Source: Auricularia sp. M13 (taxonomy: Eukaryota; Basidiomycota; Agaricomycetes; Auriculariales; Auriculariaceae). From it: a stretch of 64,000 nt of DNA. Within the stretch, counting starts at the first letter, position 1; each line of letters opens with the position of its first letter. The translations under genes were made by a program, and so were the position numbers. The stretch spans positions 2,356,001 through 2,420,000 of the forward strand of contig CM073195.1 of assembly GCA_037042915.1 (NCBI GenBank), written 5' to 3'. Under the pieces are notes generated by a model. It was not told where the DNA came from, did no database searches, and was given only the letters and a program-made list of their open reading frames with translations. Shown one piece after another: positions 11,015 through 26,152 of this stretch.

Positions 11015-13422
11015 ATGTACAACGGTGCGCCCATCGTGCTGCACGCGCCCGGGCCGTGTCTCACGCGCATACAGTCCTTGTCATCGGCGCAGGCCATGCG
11101 GGGTGCGAGGCCGCCGCCGCCGCCGCGCGTGCGGGCGCACGGACGGCGCTGCTCACCCACAGACGCTCCGCCGCCGGCGCGCTCTCGTGCAACCCGGCCA
11201 TAGGCGGCGTCGGCAAGGGCACGCTCGTGCGCGAGGTCGACGCGCTCGACGGCCTCATAGGAAAAGTGGCTGGTAAGCGCGTTGTGCACTCTGCATGCTG
11301 GCGCTAACGGCTGCGTTACTGCAGACAAGGCAGGCATCCATTTCACCATGCTCAACCGCTCCAAGGGGCCGGCGGTCTTTGTGCGCTCCGCTGGCTGCAT
11401 ACAACGGCTGCATGCTGACGAGCTGGCTTGTGCAGGGACCGCGCGCCCAAGTCGACCGCACGCTGTATGCGCACCATATGCAGCAAATGCTCTTCAGCTA
11501 CCCCAACCTGGACGTCCGAGAGGCCGCAGTGCACGACATAGTGCTCGAAAACGACTGTGTCCGCGGCGTCCTACTCGACTCCGGCGAAACTGTACCCGCC
11601 GATGCCGTCGTCGTCTGCACGGGCACCTTTCTCGCTGGCGTCATCCACATCGGTGCGCAAAGTCTCATTAGCGTGCCTTATGCCTGCTCACGCGCTTTTT
11701 AGGAAACGAATCGCGTCCGGCGGGCAGGATGGGCGACCCCGCCTCGCCACCCGACGGTCTGTCTGCTACGCTTGCTCGCTTTCACCTTCGACTCGGCCGC
11801 CTCAAGACGGGCACTCCTGCACGGATATACAAGCGCAGCATCGACTTTGACTCGCTACAACGGCATGACCCCGACGCACGACCAGAGCCGTTCAGTTTCA
11901 TGCACGACAGCGTCCCCAATGCAGTAGGCGTCGAACCGCAATACATATCTACGGGCTGACCATGCGACCAGGACAGACAAGTTCCCACATACCAAACACA
12001 TACTACAAAAGCCACGCACGATATTGTACGAGAAAATATAGGCAGTAGTTTATATATCAAGGAAGCTATCAATGGTGCGCTCTCTTCGTCGCCTCTTTCG
12101 CTCTCATGAATACAAATCTAGATGCTCCCTGGCTCAGGACCACGATATTGCCCGTCATTAGAGGCGAAGATAATGCGTTTTGCGGCCAAGGCCTCGCATA
12201 CTGTATGGCTGGAGCCTGAGGGCTACGACTCTGGTTCGTACCGCCCGCTTGTTGTCATCATTCTCCCAGCTCATTCGCGGCTTGCAGAGCTAATTTACCC
12301 GAATGGGTTGTCCAATTCGCTCCCCGTTGACCTGCAAGAGACCGTTCTACACACCATTCCTGGCCTTGAGCATGCAGAGATGGCACGGCCTGCGTATGGC
12401 GTCGAGTATGACTTTGTCGACCCGCGCGAGCTTGGGCGTGGGTACTATGGCTTCATCGAGAGGATGTGACGCTGACAGTATCTGCAGCGACTCTCGAAGT
12501 CAAAAATATCCGTGGATTGTACCTTGCGGGACAAATCAACGGCACCACGGGATATGAGGAAGCTGCCGCCCAAGGTGTCCTTGCCGGCGCCAATGCTGGT
12601 TTGAAGGCGACTGGGAAAGAGCCACTCATACTGGGACGCGCAGATGGCTACGTCGGTGTCATGGTCGACGATCTGATACACCGAGGCGCAGAAGAGCCAT
12701 GTATGTCTGACGTGCCGTGGCCCGTTCACATGCTCATTCATACCTCAGACCGCATGTTCACAAGCCGCGCAGAGTTTAGAATGACGTTGCGTGCAGACAA
12801 TGCCGACCTCCGCCTGACGCCCAAAGGCCGCAACGCAGGTATCATATCTAACGAACGATGGGCGGCTTTTGAGACGCTACGCGAGCAAATGCAGACAACG
12901 CGAACGTGCATGGAGAGTGTGCGCTTGTCCCCGGAGCAATGGATGGCGCGCGGGCTGCCTACACGGCGAAGAGATGGCGTCGTGCGGAGCGCTCTCGAGT
13001 TGCTGTACAACCCACTGAACGCGCTCGAGGACATCTGTGCCGCTGTGCCAGAGATTGCGCAATCGAGCATTCCTCAGAGGACGCTAGAGCGCGTCGCGGT
13101 CGAAGTGCGCTACGAGCCACACGTGCGGAGGCAGAGTGCAGACGTTAAGGATTTCCTCAGCGACGAGGATCTCAAGCTGCCGGACGACACGGACTGGGAC
13201 GCGGTACCCAATCTAAGCTCTGAGCTCAGGGAGCGGTTGTTGCGCGTGCGGCCGGCAAGTATCGTGCGTTGCGGCCTCTCCGTTTTGTTCCTCGATGCTG
13301 ACACGAAACAGGGGGCTGCGCGGAGGATGGAGGGCATGACACCGGCAGGCGCGGTCGCATTGCTGAGATTTGCGCGTCGAGTAGGCGGGAGGGCGCCGGA
13401 GGTCACGAGGGTGTATGCTTAG
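11015..13422 (+). CDS. MTO1: Mitochondrial tRNA uridine-34 carboxymethylaminomethyl enzyme (MTO1/MnmG)
   Basis: Seven or more exons. An FAD-binding [10 protein letters not shown] motif at about 11085 is followed by the family signature [20 protein letters not shown], then [74 protein letters not shown]-like block, [20 protein letters not shown] and [23 protein letters not shown] region closes at 13422. Known role: with MSS1/MnmE, modifies the wobble uridine of mitochondrial tRNAs. The start is uncertain: ATG 11015 joined through a GTGCGC..ACAG intron gives MYNVLVIGAG, but this leaves no presequence; an upstream exon is possible. Confidence 0.9.
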
Positions 13423-13586
13423 ACCGTCAGTTGAGGAGCCAGAGTACATACGGCCGGGGCGGAGCCGGGTGTCATCGATGACATAGAGCCTGCGTATCTT
13501 GGCCCGCTTTGCTGTACCTACGCTCTCCTGTTACCCGCAACCAGCCCACACTCATACCCAGCCACACGCACGCTGCATTCAATGGG

Positions 13587-16500
13587 ATGCAGTCACCCGC
13601 GAGCTCGAAGCCGCTCCCGCCTCTGCCGCCGGCGCCTGGGCTGGAGAACCTGCACAGACTGAGCAATGCGGCTGGCGACCACCTCGCCCTGACGTTGCGC
13701 TTTGCGCTGCAGGCCGAGGCGCTCGACCAGTCCTGGGCAGCGCTCATCCGTGGCGCGCTCGACGACTTGGCCGATGCCCTGGCGCGAGGGCGATGGATAC
13801 ACGGCCTCGCTGCCACGCACAGGGCCCGTGCGGCCTGGGCGGCTGAACGCGAACGCGCGCGAAGAGCTGCTGCGCATGACGGCGCCGACAAGGACGCCGT
13901 CTCGGCGACGACTAGCACGAGCACCAGCAGCGTCGTCGTCGCTGGCCTCGACGACAAGGAACGGCTCAAGCGCGCGAGGGCCGACGTGGTGCGGCTCAGC
14001 AACGCATCGCACGTCCCCGCGCCTGTCGGCACGCCCAAGCACCTCCTCCTCACCGTTGCGCAGCTAGGACCGGTCGTGCCGATGGAGGACATGGACTTTG
14101 ACCTCGTGCCAGGCAACCGCACTTGCACCTTCACGCCCGGCTCGTTCATTCTCCCGCCGGCCAGCTCGCGCAGCCCAGACACGGCGGGCCATATATTGTA
14201 TGGTCTCCAGGAGTGGCACGCTGGTGCCTTTGATCGGTTGTCTAAGGATGGGCTCTCCCTACGTCTGGTGGGCGGCACGTTCTCGTTCGGCGGTGTGTCC
14301 TCGCCCGAGATCTACGTGTCCCTCGTCAAAGTCCTTCGCCTCGCTATTTACGTTCGGCTCTCGCTGCTTCTCGAGCAGCGCCTACTGGCGGGGTTCCACG
14401 TTCAGCTCAAGTTCCCCAAGCTTCCAACACCACCGCCGACGCCGTCACCACTGCCATCCCCCGCCGGCTCGCGTCCGCCTTCACCTCCTCCGTCGTCGCT
14501 CTCCAACAAGCGCTTTCCTCGTGTAGGCGGCGGGTTTCGCTCTGCAGCCTCTTCGGGAATCTGGTCGTTCATCAGTCGCAAGACCGAGAGCTTACTGCAT
14601 CGCCCATCGTCCCGCAGCGGCTACTCGTCTGACGGGTTCGCGTCCCAGCGCCAATCCCTCGATATGCCGGCCGCACGCCATGCTCAGCGATGGTCTGAGG
14701 ACGATAATACGGAAGGCATCGAAACTGTCCGTGCAGCGCCTGCGCAGCTCGCATCGGGCAAGTTTGGAAACGCTCTCAAGCACCTAGAAGAAATAATGCC
14801 AATCCTGACAACCTCGCCCAACATGGACATTCCTCTTCCGCCCGTGCTTGTCAAGTTAGCGGAGCGCGAGAAGGAGAACAACAAGGGCGGTCGACGAAAG
14901 CGGCGACTTCTGCTGACGGGCGATGAACGGACGTCGCTCGAAGATTTACAGAGCTGGGACGAGAACGACCCCTTCGTGTTCGAGACAGCATTTGCAAACT
15001 TCCAACGGATGACACTGCTATATTCAGAGCATATTCCGCAACCACCGCGAATATTGGAATCCGGCGCAGACACGATCCTTGCCTCCATCACGCGTTGTGG
15101 CTCCCCGCGCTGGGTTACGTATCAGTTCTACGCGCCCCAGGATGACACGGACGAGACTCTCGGCGCGGCTGTAGAGCGACTATGCGATACAGCGCAAACG
15201 CCGTGCGAAACATGCGAGATTCCCCGCATGCTGCATTCCATGACCTGGATACATGACGGCGTCAAGATCACCGTCAATGTAGATGCCGTGCAGGACGCCA
15301 AGCCGCATCAGGAGACGAGGATGTGGGAGAGCTGTGCCGTTTGCGAGGCTCGAAATCCACCGGTGCCTATGGACGATGCGACGTAGTATGTCATTCTTCT
15401 CGTAACCTTTTCCCAATCACTGATGACCTTGCAGCCTATATTCATTCGGCAAATTCTTGGAAATGCTGGCGTACTCCAAGACCTTCAACACCATACCGCT
15501 TTCGCTCTGTGAACACACTTCGCCGGATATTGGCCATCAGTCCAAACCGCCCAGTCGACATTCTATCCTGCGACATTTTGCTCGAGAATCTATGGTTGTA
15601 ACGTTTGCGACGGCGCCGATGACAGAGGTCTTCGACTTGCGCGTCCCTAGGATCCAAATCGTGCATGATAATGTCGACCCTAGGGAGTTGGATGTTACTG
15701 TGACTGGCGCCGAGCTTGATCCGGAACAGGAGGAGGTTCAGAACGAGATTCATACCTGGTGGGACGGCCTGCGTGTTCACTTGCAGGAGCTGGTGAGTCG
15801 CGCCATGAGTGTATGACTACCATCTGCTTACCATTTTCAGTCCAAGTTCTTTTCCAGCGAGATTGTTGCAAACCGTGATTCGGAAAAGGACCTCCCTCCT
15901 GAACCGGCCACAGATTCATCGCAACTGGATAATATAGGAGCTTCAAGTTCGCCAGAATCGCCGAAATCGTTCTCGGCATCTACCACGCTTCGCTCGCTGT
16001 CGTCGGTCACACAGTCGCCATCGTCTTTGCAGTCATCGGCAAAGCTTCTCGAGGAACTCAGCGACTCTTTCGATAAAACAGAGAAGGATCTCTATGCACT
16101 CCTGCGGCGGACGCCGGCTTCGTCGCTCAACGACGTGCGCAGGGCCTTTGCCAGTGGCGCCCGTGGAATCGTGAAGCGATTGGCAGCGTGGCAGGCCAAG
16201 CATGCGCCAGCTGTGGTCCCCTTTGACGATATCAAGGCCAATGAGCCTGACTGGTGGAAGTCGGGGTGTTATGCGGTCCCTGGGGGAAGAGTCATCGTCC
16301 GGGATGGAGAATGGGGCAGTATTATTTCTTGCGCTCTTAGGTGAGTCGCTACCTGCCACTTGATGTGCATATACTTATTAGAATCAGCTCGAATGACTAT
16401 GCGGACGAGTTGGCGTGCATGCAGGCTGGTAAGCCTTCGTCGCGCGCCCATGTCGAGGTGCCAGGCGATACTCGTCCATCCACGCCATCCTTGCTCGGAA

Positions 16501-18465
16501 TCGGTAACACTGCCTCCAGAGTCAAGAAACCTATTCCCAAGCCTTTGCCTGACCCGGACGATGAGGCCGCTGCCGAAGCCTGGCATGAAGCGGAGCCTGT
16601 GGCGACTACGATCTCCCGTATCGATCATCCTCGGGACGTCTCGACTCTTCTCACGATCCGCGACGTGCTGAGGCACAAACGCTCGGTGGATAGCCCCACA
16701 GGCAGTGTATCATCGCGATTCAGCAGCCTTGGTTCCTCGGCGTCGCGATTTATCAACAGCATATCTGCACCACCATCTGCATGGGCGAAGCCGGCTGTTG
16801 AAGTTACCCCACATCTGGCTGACGGTAAAGTCAGTGTGGCCGATAACGAGGCGGAGCACGCTCTGTTGCAGGTTGTGGAACAGCAGCTCAAAAATAAGGG
16901 CGTGTCGTCATCCGACGATGATATTGGTGGCTTGTCCGGCTCTGCCTTTATCAATGTGCAGACCCCGCGTTCGGTAACTCCGACGTCTGTCCACGAGCCC
17001 GATACCGCTGGGCATGGAAAGGAGGGATCGACTGCAACCATTGGGCCACCAGTTCCACCGAAGGACTCGTTTCCGTCAACACCCAGTGTCGAGCTCACCG
17101 AATCAGATCTGGGTCACAGCGCTGCGGCCAGTATCAACAGCTCCCTCACAACGACCCTCGCAAACGCTATGCGATTCGTGCTGAGCACCGGCGGGCTTGC
17201 TGAGGCGCCGACGCGACGAACGGGCTCCATTGCTCATCCGCTTCTGGGACAGGCGACGGAAGTAGACGACTCGCAACCTCACATTAAGTACGAGTTCGCA
17301 CTGGGCAACAGGCTGCGGTTCAGCTGCACGGTTTATTACGCCAGGCAGTTCGACGAGCTGCGTCGGCGCTGCGGCATCGGCGAGGATATGCTGCATAGTC
17401 TTGCTCGGAGCACTGGCTGGGCGGCGGCCGGCGGCAAGAGCAAGGCTAATTTCTGGAAGACGGCGGACGACCGTTTCGTTATCAAGTCGCTCGTTAATGC
17501 GTGGAACGTGGCAGACCTGTATGTGCCTTCACCGTGATCAGTCGCCTTCGTACTGATCGATCCGTTGAAGGCAAGTACTCAACGAGACTGCGCCGGCGTA
17601 CTTCGCGTACCTGAATTCGGCCGCGAGCAAAGCGTCCGTATTGACAAAGCTCATGGGCTATTACACTGTCGAGATCAAGAACCTCGATACGGGCAGCACG
17701 CAAGCCAAGGCGGATTTGCTCGTCATGGAGAATCTGTTCTATCAGCAAAAGATCTCCAAGACGTTCGATCTTAAAGGCATCCAGGGCCGAAAGGTCAAGT
17801 CCAAGTCCAAGGACGAGGCAAATGCGGCGCGTACATTATTTGATGGAGAATGGATCGAAGGTACACCGTGACCTGAGGCGTCCCCTCTAATCTAGCGAAC
17901 TGAATCATCCTTAGGACAGCAGCGTGCCTTGCTGCTCTTGCGGTCACCTTCAAAGCGCGTGCTGCAAGAAGCCGTCAGGTCTGACTGCGACTTCTTGTCC
18001 AAGAATAATATAATGGATTATTCGTGAGCACCGTCTCTGCATTCTTTCGCAATCTGGCTGAGCATGTTCAGTCTTCTCCTTGGAATTGATCAGGAACACA
18101 AGCAGATAGCCTGCGGACTTGTCGATACCATCGGTGTGTCTGAACGCTCGATGGCGGCTGATGAAGTTGACATGTCGTCCAGGGAGCTACTCGTTCGCTA
18201 AGACACTCGAGTATAAGGCGAAACAGGGATTGAACAATAACCTCATTGTCGGCAGCAACAAAGAGGTCACTGTCATCCCTCCTGCTGAATACCGCGACCG
18301 TTTCGTCAAGGCCATCGATGGGTACTTTCTGGCGTGCCCGGGTGAGTGCATACGCGCTGCTGCATATAATCGGAAGTGCTGATTCAGCGTGCCATGTTCG
18401 CAGATAAATGGACCAAGTTTCCGGACTCTTCTGGGCAAACTACGCAATTGTACAGTATCTTGTAG
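13587..18465 (+). CDS. FAB1: Fab1/PIKfyve-type phosphatidylinositol-3-phosphate 5-kinase, short form
   Basis: First in-frame ATG is 13587; a long first exon runs to about 15384, with introns thereafter, and TAG is at 18463-18465. The N-terminal 600 residues are mostly low-complexity and Ser/Pro-rich. A Fab1-type Cys region (CAVCEARNPPVPM..TLYSFGKFLEMLAYS) follows near 15340-15480. The C-terminal kinase is clear: FVIKSLVNAWNVADL, DLKGIQGRKVKSKSKDEAN, NNIMDYS, CGLVDTIGSYSFAKTLEYK, and GYFLACPDKWTKFP. Known role of the family: makes PI(3,5)P2 on vacuole/endosome membranes. I see no FYVE finger and no recognisable full chaperonin (TCP-1) domain, so it is a shortened member; the FYVE domain is absent rather than cut by the window. 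Confidence 0.85.
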
Positions 18466-18708
18466 TACGACACCGCACGTTCTCTGGGGATACAAGGGCT
18501 TTTGTTTACACTGTATCAATGACAATCACTTACCCGACATCGTCCGTCGTCCGGGACTGAGCGGCCATGCTTATGCAGAGTTGCAGAGGGATAGCAAGGT
18601 CAGAAAGAATTGATTGGGTGTTGTGAGGAAGGGGGGAGGCGGAGGCGATCGCTGAAAGCTAATCGTACAGGGATGCGAGAGCGGAAGGGCGATAATGAGA
18701 TATGCGAT

Positions 18709-19252
18709 CTAGTATCCCACGCTGATGAGATAATCTGCGAGGCCCTCGACGACGGTGGTGCACTCTGGGGCCTGGATGGGAGCTACGTATTCGGCGACGA
18801 GGATGGCCTGCTTCGTCTTGACAATCACGGCGCCGTCGGCCTAGGACGGGATGAGTCGTGCGGGCAGCGTGCGAATGGAGCGCGGAGGACTCACAGCCTT
18901 CTTGCCGTAGAAGCTGCGGTCGTTGATAGACAGAGTGAAGTACTTTGTCTGGCCGAGGCGGAGGCCGTTGGCCTGCGTCTGCGTTGGGTCCTTGAACAGG
19001 TTGATGACCGCGGTCACCTCCTGCGGCGTGAGCTGTCGCGGCGGGTGAGCGGGCAGCTGTGGGCGGCATCGCAGATTATCTCGCGCACAGTGAAGCCCGA
19101 GCTGGAGGCCCAGACGCCACCCTGCTGGCCGACAATGGCGGCGCGCGTGACCTTGCCGCTGCCGACGAGGTTCGTGTCGACGTATGCTGCGGGCGGCGTT
19201 CAGCGCGCGATATGCTGCGTGGGCGGGGCGTGTCCGTACCTTGCCAGGACAT
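18709..19252 (-). CDS. PFY1: Profilin
   Basis: Starts at ATG 19252 with a 13-nt first exon (MSWQ), followed by a GTACGG..GCAG intron; typical for profilin. Spliced protein: MSWQAYVDTNLVGSGKVT, AAIVGQQGGVWASSSGF, LTPQEVTAVINLFKDP, NGLRLGQTKYFTLSINDRS, then IVKTKQAILVAEYVAPIQAP and a final LADYLISVGY with stop at 18709-18711. Complete, about 126 residues, the usual length. Binds actin monomers and proline-rich proteins and promotes filament growth in the cytoplasm. Confidence 0.95.
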
Positions 19253-19645
19253 GGTGCGGGCGAGAGTGCGACGGGAGGGAGAGAGTGGCAAGCAGGTCCT
19301 TGGCGGAGATGGCCGGCGATTACCTCCTCTAAATCCTCGCCTCTATACTGGTCCATCGCCCCCATCGATGCCGTCCCACTGCCGCTAACAATCCACACAG
19401 AGGGCCTCCTTATGCTCGGCGTTAACGGCGACCTGCCCCGCTGCCTTTTTCTCGTTGCCAGTGCAATCCCGAACAACCGCGAAGGACTGTGAGCACACAC
19501 GTCCAGCACGCTGGGCGATTGGAGATCGGAGCATAGTATGGGTATAAAAGCATGACAAGCTGCACATACAGCGGCATGCAAGTGCCTGCTTCAAGCTTGA
19601 GGACGCCGATTATGCACTTTCCCACGCCACCGGGAGCAGAGCCGT
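19253..19645. other. Intergenic region between profilin and methyltransferase genes
   Basis: About 390 bp holding the profilin promoter and the 3' flank of the minus-strand methyltransferase gene. No gene seen. Confidence 0.45.
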
Positions 19646-20359
19646 CTATTCCTTCCAACGCCACACATTCCATTCGTACAGCTTCTCGTCGTCCCACTCG
19701 TCGTCGGCGAGCTCTTCCCTTCCCTCGAGCACAAGCTCCATCCCGCCCTGCTCCATGCGTTCGTAGAACTCCTGCATGTACTCCAGATACGCCGGACGCA
19801 TGCTGTAGCACACAATCGCCCGCGCGTCCGGCGACCGCTTCAGCCACGCGAAGATGCTTTGCGAGATCAGCCGCGGGTGGTGCTCCCAGTACATCGTGTC
19901 CGCCGCGAGGATGACGCTGGCCTTGTTGGCCTCGTCGTTGCGCAATTCCCTTCCCCCTTCAGCCAGGAGCAAACGCTCTGGCACATTCCAGTCCAGCGTG
20001 CCGCAAGATGCCCGCGCGCCGTTGGCGTCGAGTAACGTTCGATTCAACGCGATATTGGCTTCCAGCCCGGGCAGTATAGGCGCGAGATCAGTCAGGATAA
20101 CCTCGGTCTTCCAAAGCGTAGCGGCACTCAAGCCAACAAGACCAGTGCCTGCACCGAGCTCCAGCACGCTGACCGCTCCATCCGAGTGCAGATCTTCTGG
20201 TTTTAAGCGATGCAGTAGGTTTGAGAGAACGTAAGAAGAGCCCCAGGTGGTCAGTGAAAGATTGTCGGCCTGAAGGCGTGGAACGGAGACCTGCAGCGCG
20301 ACTTTGTCTCCACTAGACGGATCTTTGACGATGTCATAGGTCGCCGTTTCAATGGCCAT
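19646..20359 (-). CDS. Protein-lysine N-methyltransferase, methyltransferase family 16 (METTL21/EFM-like)
   Basis: Single exon of 237 codons from ATG 20359. It contains LTTWGSSYVLSNLLHRL, the SAM-binding glycine motif VLELGAGTGLVGLSAA, VILTDLAPILPGLEANIALN (acidic loop after strand 2), and LAADTMYWEHHPRLI in the post-I/II region where family 16 has its D/E-x-x-Y/F motif. Known relatives methylate lysines of elongation factors and chaperones in the cytoplasm. Which substrate applies cannot be told. Length is normal for the family. Confidence 0.88.
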   Translation of the reverse strand: MAIETATYDIVKDPSSGDKVALQVSVPRLQADNLSLTTWGSSYVLSNLLHRLKPEDLHSDGAVSVLELGAGTGLVGLSAATLWKTEVILTDLAPILPGLEANIALNRTLLDANGARASCGTLDWNVPERLLLAEGGRELRNDEANKASVILAADTMYWEHHPRLISQSIFAWLKRSPDARAIVCYSMRPAYLEYMQEFYERMEQGGMELVLEGREELADDEWDDEKLYEWNVWRWKE

Positions 20360-20775
20360 GCGCAACTCTATGGCGCAAAGCTGATAGTAGAGAGAGGACG
20401 TCGCGCACGCGCAAGAGAAAGTGGAAGCGATTCTGATTCCGGTTCAATTCGCTCCCTATCTCCGTTTACTTAGCTGGCACGTTGACAGCAATGTACCACC
20501 TATGTATTTACCGGGAAGCACCTCCAAAAAAACTTGGCCTCGGACTTGCCACTGGTTGATCAAGGTCGCCTGGGCCGTCCGCAAAATGTCCGCAAGCCGT
20601 GCATGCGGACTTTGCACCTTCGTACATCTGCAAGCAAGAAAGCCTCTCGCCAGTATCAGTATGGCGACGGAGGTCCCGTGAGGTTGAGACGAGCATTAAC
20701 CAGCGTCTAGTCACATAGCATTGTCCGGCAATACGAGTCATGGTCATCAGTGCGATACAGTTCATCGGATTCGAA
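20360..20775. other. Intergenic region, no supported gene
   Basis: About 416 bp between the methyltransferase start and the 3' end of the DUF3433 gene. No coding or RNA signal recognised. Confidence 0.45.
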
Positions 20776-23393
20776 TCACGGTCCCGGGGTCGTTGGCTGA
20801 GGCATGGCGTAGGGAAATTGTGGTGCAGTTTCGTGGTATGATTCCACGCGCTGCTGAGGGCTAAGCAGACCGCGCTGCTCCGGCGCGACGAACGACTGGA
20901 CCTGACTCATCGGTCGCTGTTGGCTTTGGAAGCTGAAGTGCTTGTTTTCCGTCCCCGGAGTCGGCGTCGCGGCGAGCGTGCTGCTGTACACGCTCACGCG
21001 CGGGTCAAGTATCGGCGAGTTCGCCGGGAGGACCGTGCGCGGCTGCCCGAGAGGCTCTCCTTCCACGATGATGTGGTGAGAAATTGGGTCGAGACGGAAC
21101 TTCAAGCCGCGCAGTTTGCGGATAATGGCTGCCTCATCGTCTGCGGGTCCGATGAGCGTCGTCCACCGCGAGTTCGAGGTCAATGTGATGGCGGACGCGA
21201 TCGTGCCCGGTGGAGCAGCAAGGTAAAGGCGGTTGCGTGTCCCATGGTGACGCCAATTGGCGTAAACCAGCATTGCTGCAGTGAGGATGAGGACAACAGC
21301 CAGGCCGTGGCACGCGAGGGGGCTTGAAAGAGCCGGAATGAGTACGATGTGCACCGCGTCGCATGCGCAAAGATAAGGACGTACTCGAGCCATAGGCGCG
21401 CCTCGTAAATGCGCAACTCTGCCGCTACGGGCGCACGGATGTGTTGGAAGTAGATTGACTTTGCTACAATAGCTAAGTATTGTTGCTGCACGCAAGGTCA
21501 GGCTTCTTTCGAACGACAATGGAAGGGAGGGACCCACGTAGATGCGAGTCGTAATATCCAGGAAACCACTAAACTCCTTCTGCACTGCTTCAAGGCCGCC
21601 AATTTGCAGCTTCGCGACCTTGAGGGCAGCAGAAGGCAGCTGAAATTGAGTCGCAACAGCGCGCGATTGCTGCAGGGCATTCAAACCCGTGCCAAAGTTG
21701 ATCCTGTTGGAATATCTACCTGTTAAACGTGGAAGAAAAAGGAATAACTTGGACAAACCAATTGGGCGTGCCTTTCGACAGGAAATTCGACACGTTATTG
21801 GCATTCGGATAGTCGTTCAATACCTTGACGTCGTAGAGCACATTGGTGGTGGCGTTTACCGACGCCTCGACATTGAAAATTCCCACTTGCGGCGTGCACA
21901 TGACGACGGTCGCGTTGGCCGGGCTAGCAATAAAGTACCAGAACACTGCTGGTGCAAAGGGCGCGGAATTGCTATCTTGCTGCGCGACGCAAGCTTCGAC
22001 GCCGGAATCATCGCCTGAGCTAGGGTCGATCTTGACCGTCCCCTGGCAAGTCGAGAAAGAAAACGCGAGAGTGTACTGGCCATCCTCGCCCGGCGGCGTG
22101 AGTGTCTGCGCGCTCGGAGATTCGCAGTGGGGGTCCGAGCGGACGCCCACCGTCGTTACGGTTGCGCTGCCATTGTTACCCTTTGCGCTGTTGTCCGGGA
22201 GCTATAGAACATGTCAGAGGCGCCAGCTAGAATCGGTCAGGGTGCAAACCTCAAACTCGGTAACAGCCCAGGTGCCCGAGACGAACGGAGGATCTGACAG
22301 ATTGTGAAATGCTAGAAAAGGGACATCTGGTTAGGAAGCGGGAAAAAGCAGAGACGAGGACTCACCTGCTGCCTCGGCAAACTATGGCGTTGGCAAAAGT
22401 TTGTTCAGTCAATGAGCAAGCGTCGATTAGCGTGCGTACTCCTGCTGCTGCCACGAACGCATCCAGTTGTGAAAAGTCTGGATCCAGTCCCAATTGTGTG
22501 AGTGCGATCACGGTGTTGGCTATGCAGGAGACGATGTCAGGAAATAGACAAATAAACAAGAAGCAAATTGAAGGACACACTTGGGAGCTGAACCTCTGTT
22601 GGGCGGATGGTGAAGAGTGATCCCGCCAGGGGCTGAAGCAACATGGCGATGATGCAAGCGCCAGCGGAGACGACGATAACGCCGTGCCTGTTCTTGGTGC
22701 CGCTGATGATGGACCGCAGAGGGCTACAGAGAGAATGCAGGTTAGAGGAATGGAAGTAAGAGACATTCGGGGCGAGAACAGACTTTGCGGTGATATAATC
22801 CAGAAGAAGGGAACGCTCTGCGGTAGCGCTTCCCTCCGTCAAGTCGACATATGGCTGGCGAAGCCATTAGCTGGTGAAACACTGTTGTTGCGGTACGCAT
22901 ACCTGAAGCATTTTTATGACTTCGTCTTGCTTGCCCAACAGATATACCAGCGGCGTTATGAGCAGCGACGAGAGGAAACTCTAGGGACGGGGTCAATCGT
23001 TGTGGAGCATAAACACGCGTTAGCCTGCCTTGAGAAACTGTGTGCCAGAGAGACTCCATGGGTCGCTGGCGTCGAAGCCTGGAGGAGCCGGCGTGAGTGG
23101 CTGAAGCAGTGCATATTGCGAGTGCGACGGGGATACCTTTATTTCGCACGGAGAAGAAATAGGCGATCTCGATGCCGACGGCGAGGGCGACGAAGAGCGT
23201 TGCGAGTAGACCTACAAACCAGGGTTTGATCTGGAGCGGGTTCTGGGAGGGCGACGGGCAGCGGCATGAGAACGGGCGTTGGGTATGGACAGGGCGGCGT
23301 ACTAACCCACTTCTTCGGCCACGCCTGCTGCTGCTGTTGCTGGGCGTTGCCTGGGGCGACGAGGGGGCCGTTCCAGCTGAAGCGGGGGGCCAT
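20776..23393 (-). CDS. DUF3433-family multipass membrane protein
   Basis: ATG 23393 (MAPRFSWNGPLVAPGNAQ followed by a Gln run), then KPWFVGLLATLFVALAVGIE (membrane helix 1), IAYFFSVRNKG, later RSLLLDYITAKSV and SAGACIIAMLLQPLAGSLFTI, which match the repeated helix/loop pattern of fungal DUF3433 proteins. A long extracellular-type region with cysteines follows, then ACHGLAVVLILTAAMLVYAN and RNRLYLAAPPGTIASAITLT. A Gln/Pro-rich cytosolic tail ends at TGA 20776-20778. Introns are numerous. Function unknown; likely plasma-membrane or spore/cell-wall associated in other fungi. Confidence 0.75.
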
Positions 23394-23909
23394 GGTGGGA
23401 GACGGAGAACAAGCCAGGAGCTGATTGCGGTGGCTGTCGCTCCCTTGCCTTCACTTCGATCTGACTGCCGCGCGGATTCCACCTTGTTGATGTTTATGCA
23501 CCGCACGGCGGTGTGCGGGCCCGAAAACGCCGAGCGCATATATTCGAGAACGGGGCTTTGCTGGCAACGGGCGAGCGTGGGCGGCGCGTCTGTATGCACC
23601 GACAGCGCGCATCGCGACGCGGGAAGATAGAAGACGGGCTGGGGCACCTTCGGGATCAGTTGTTCGCGCTGTCGGGACTTGAAAGCTAGATCGCGGGTTC
23701 GAAACTTTTTTCCACCCCCGACGCGGACGAGCTTTCCCACTCCCATCATCCACCCCAGCCCAAAACGTGAGTCCCAGGGGGCGCCCCTCGCCGCCGCCGT
23801 CCAGCACGTCGACGCGCGTCGATTGGCCCGCGGCGGGCTGGACGCGCCGCGTGCGCCCTGTCCCAGCGTGCGCCCAGTGTTCAGCGGCTGATAGTGTTAC
23901 GTGTCCAGC
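23394..23909. other. Divergent promoter region between DUF3433 and beta-tubulin genes
   Basis: About 516 bp shared by two divergently transcribed genes. It is C-rich just before the tubulin start, typical of strong fungal promoters. No gene supported. Confidence 0.5.
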
Positions 23910-25807
<1,898 letters not shown>

Positions 25808-26152
25808 ATGTGACGCTTCGGCTTCCTTCCTCCCCTGTCTCTTGTGTCCTTTGGTAATCTGGTGCCCCATAAGCCATACCCTGACGATTTCGACGACCCA
25901 TCCCTGCCGTACAAAGCCCTCCATCGCTCTCGACTCTCTTTTATGTTTTACGTTTCCTTTTCCCTCTCCTAGTAGCCCATTACGTCCTAGTTGCTCGCTT
26001 TTTGGAGGTCTTGCGTGTCAAAAATCAGATTTGCGAGTGCTGTCCAACGCGTGTGTCGATGCTGCTGTGGTAGCCATGTTCCTGAGTCCAGCACTTGAGC
26101 GGCAGTCGCCGTTGCTACGCTGCTGTTCTGGAACCGCCCGACCACTGGCACG
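25808..26152. other. Tubulin 3' flank and upstream region of small Cys-rich gene
   Basis: 345 bp, T/C-rich; includes the tubulin 3' UTR. No separate gene seen. Confidence 0.45.
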
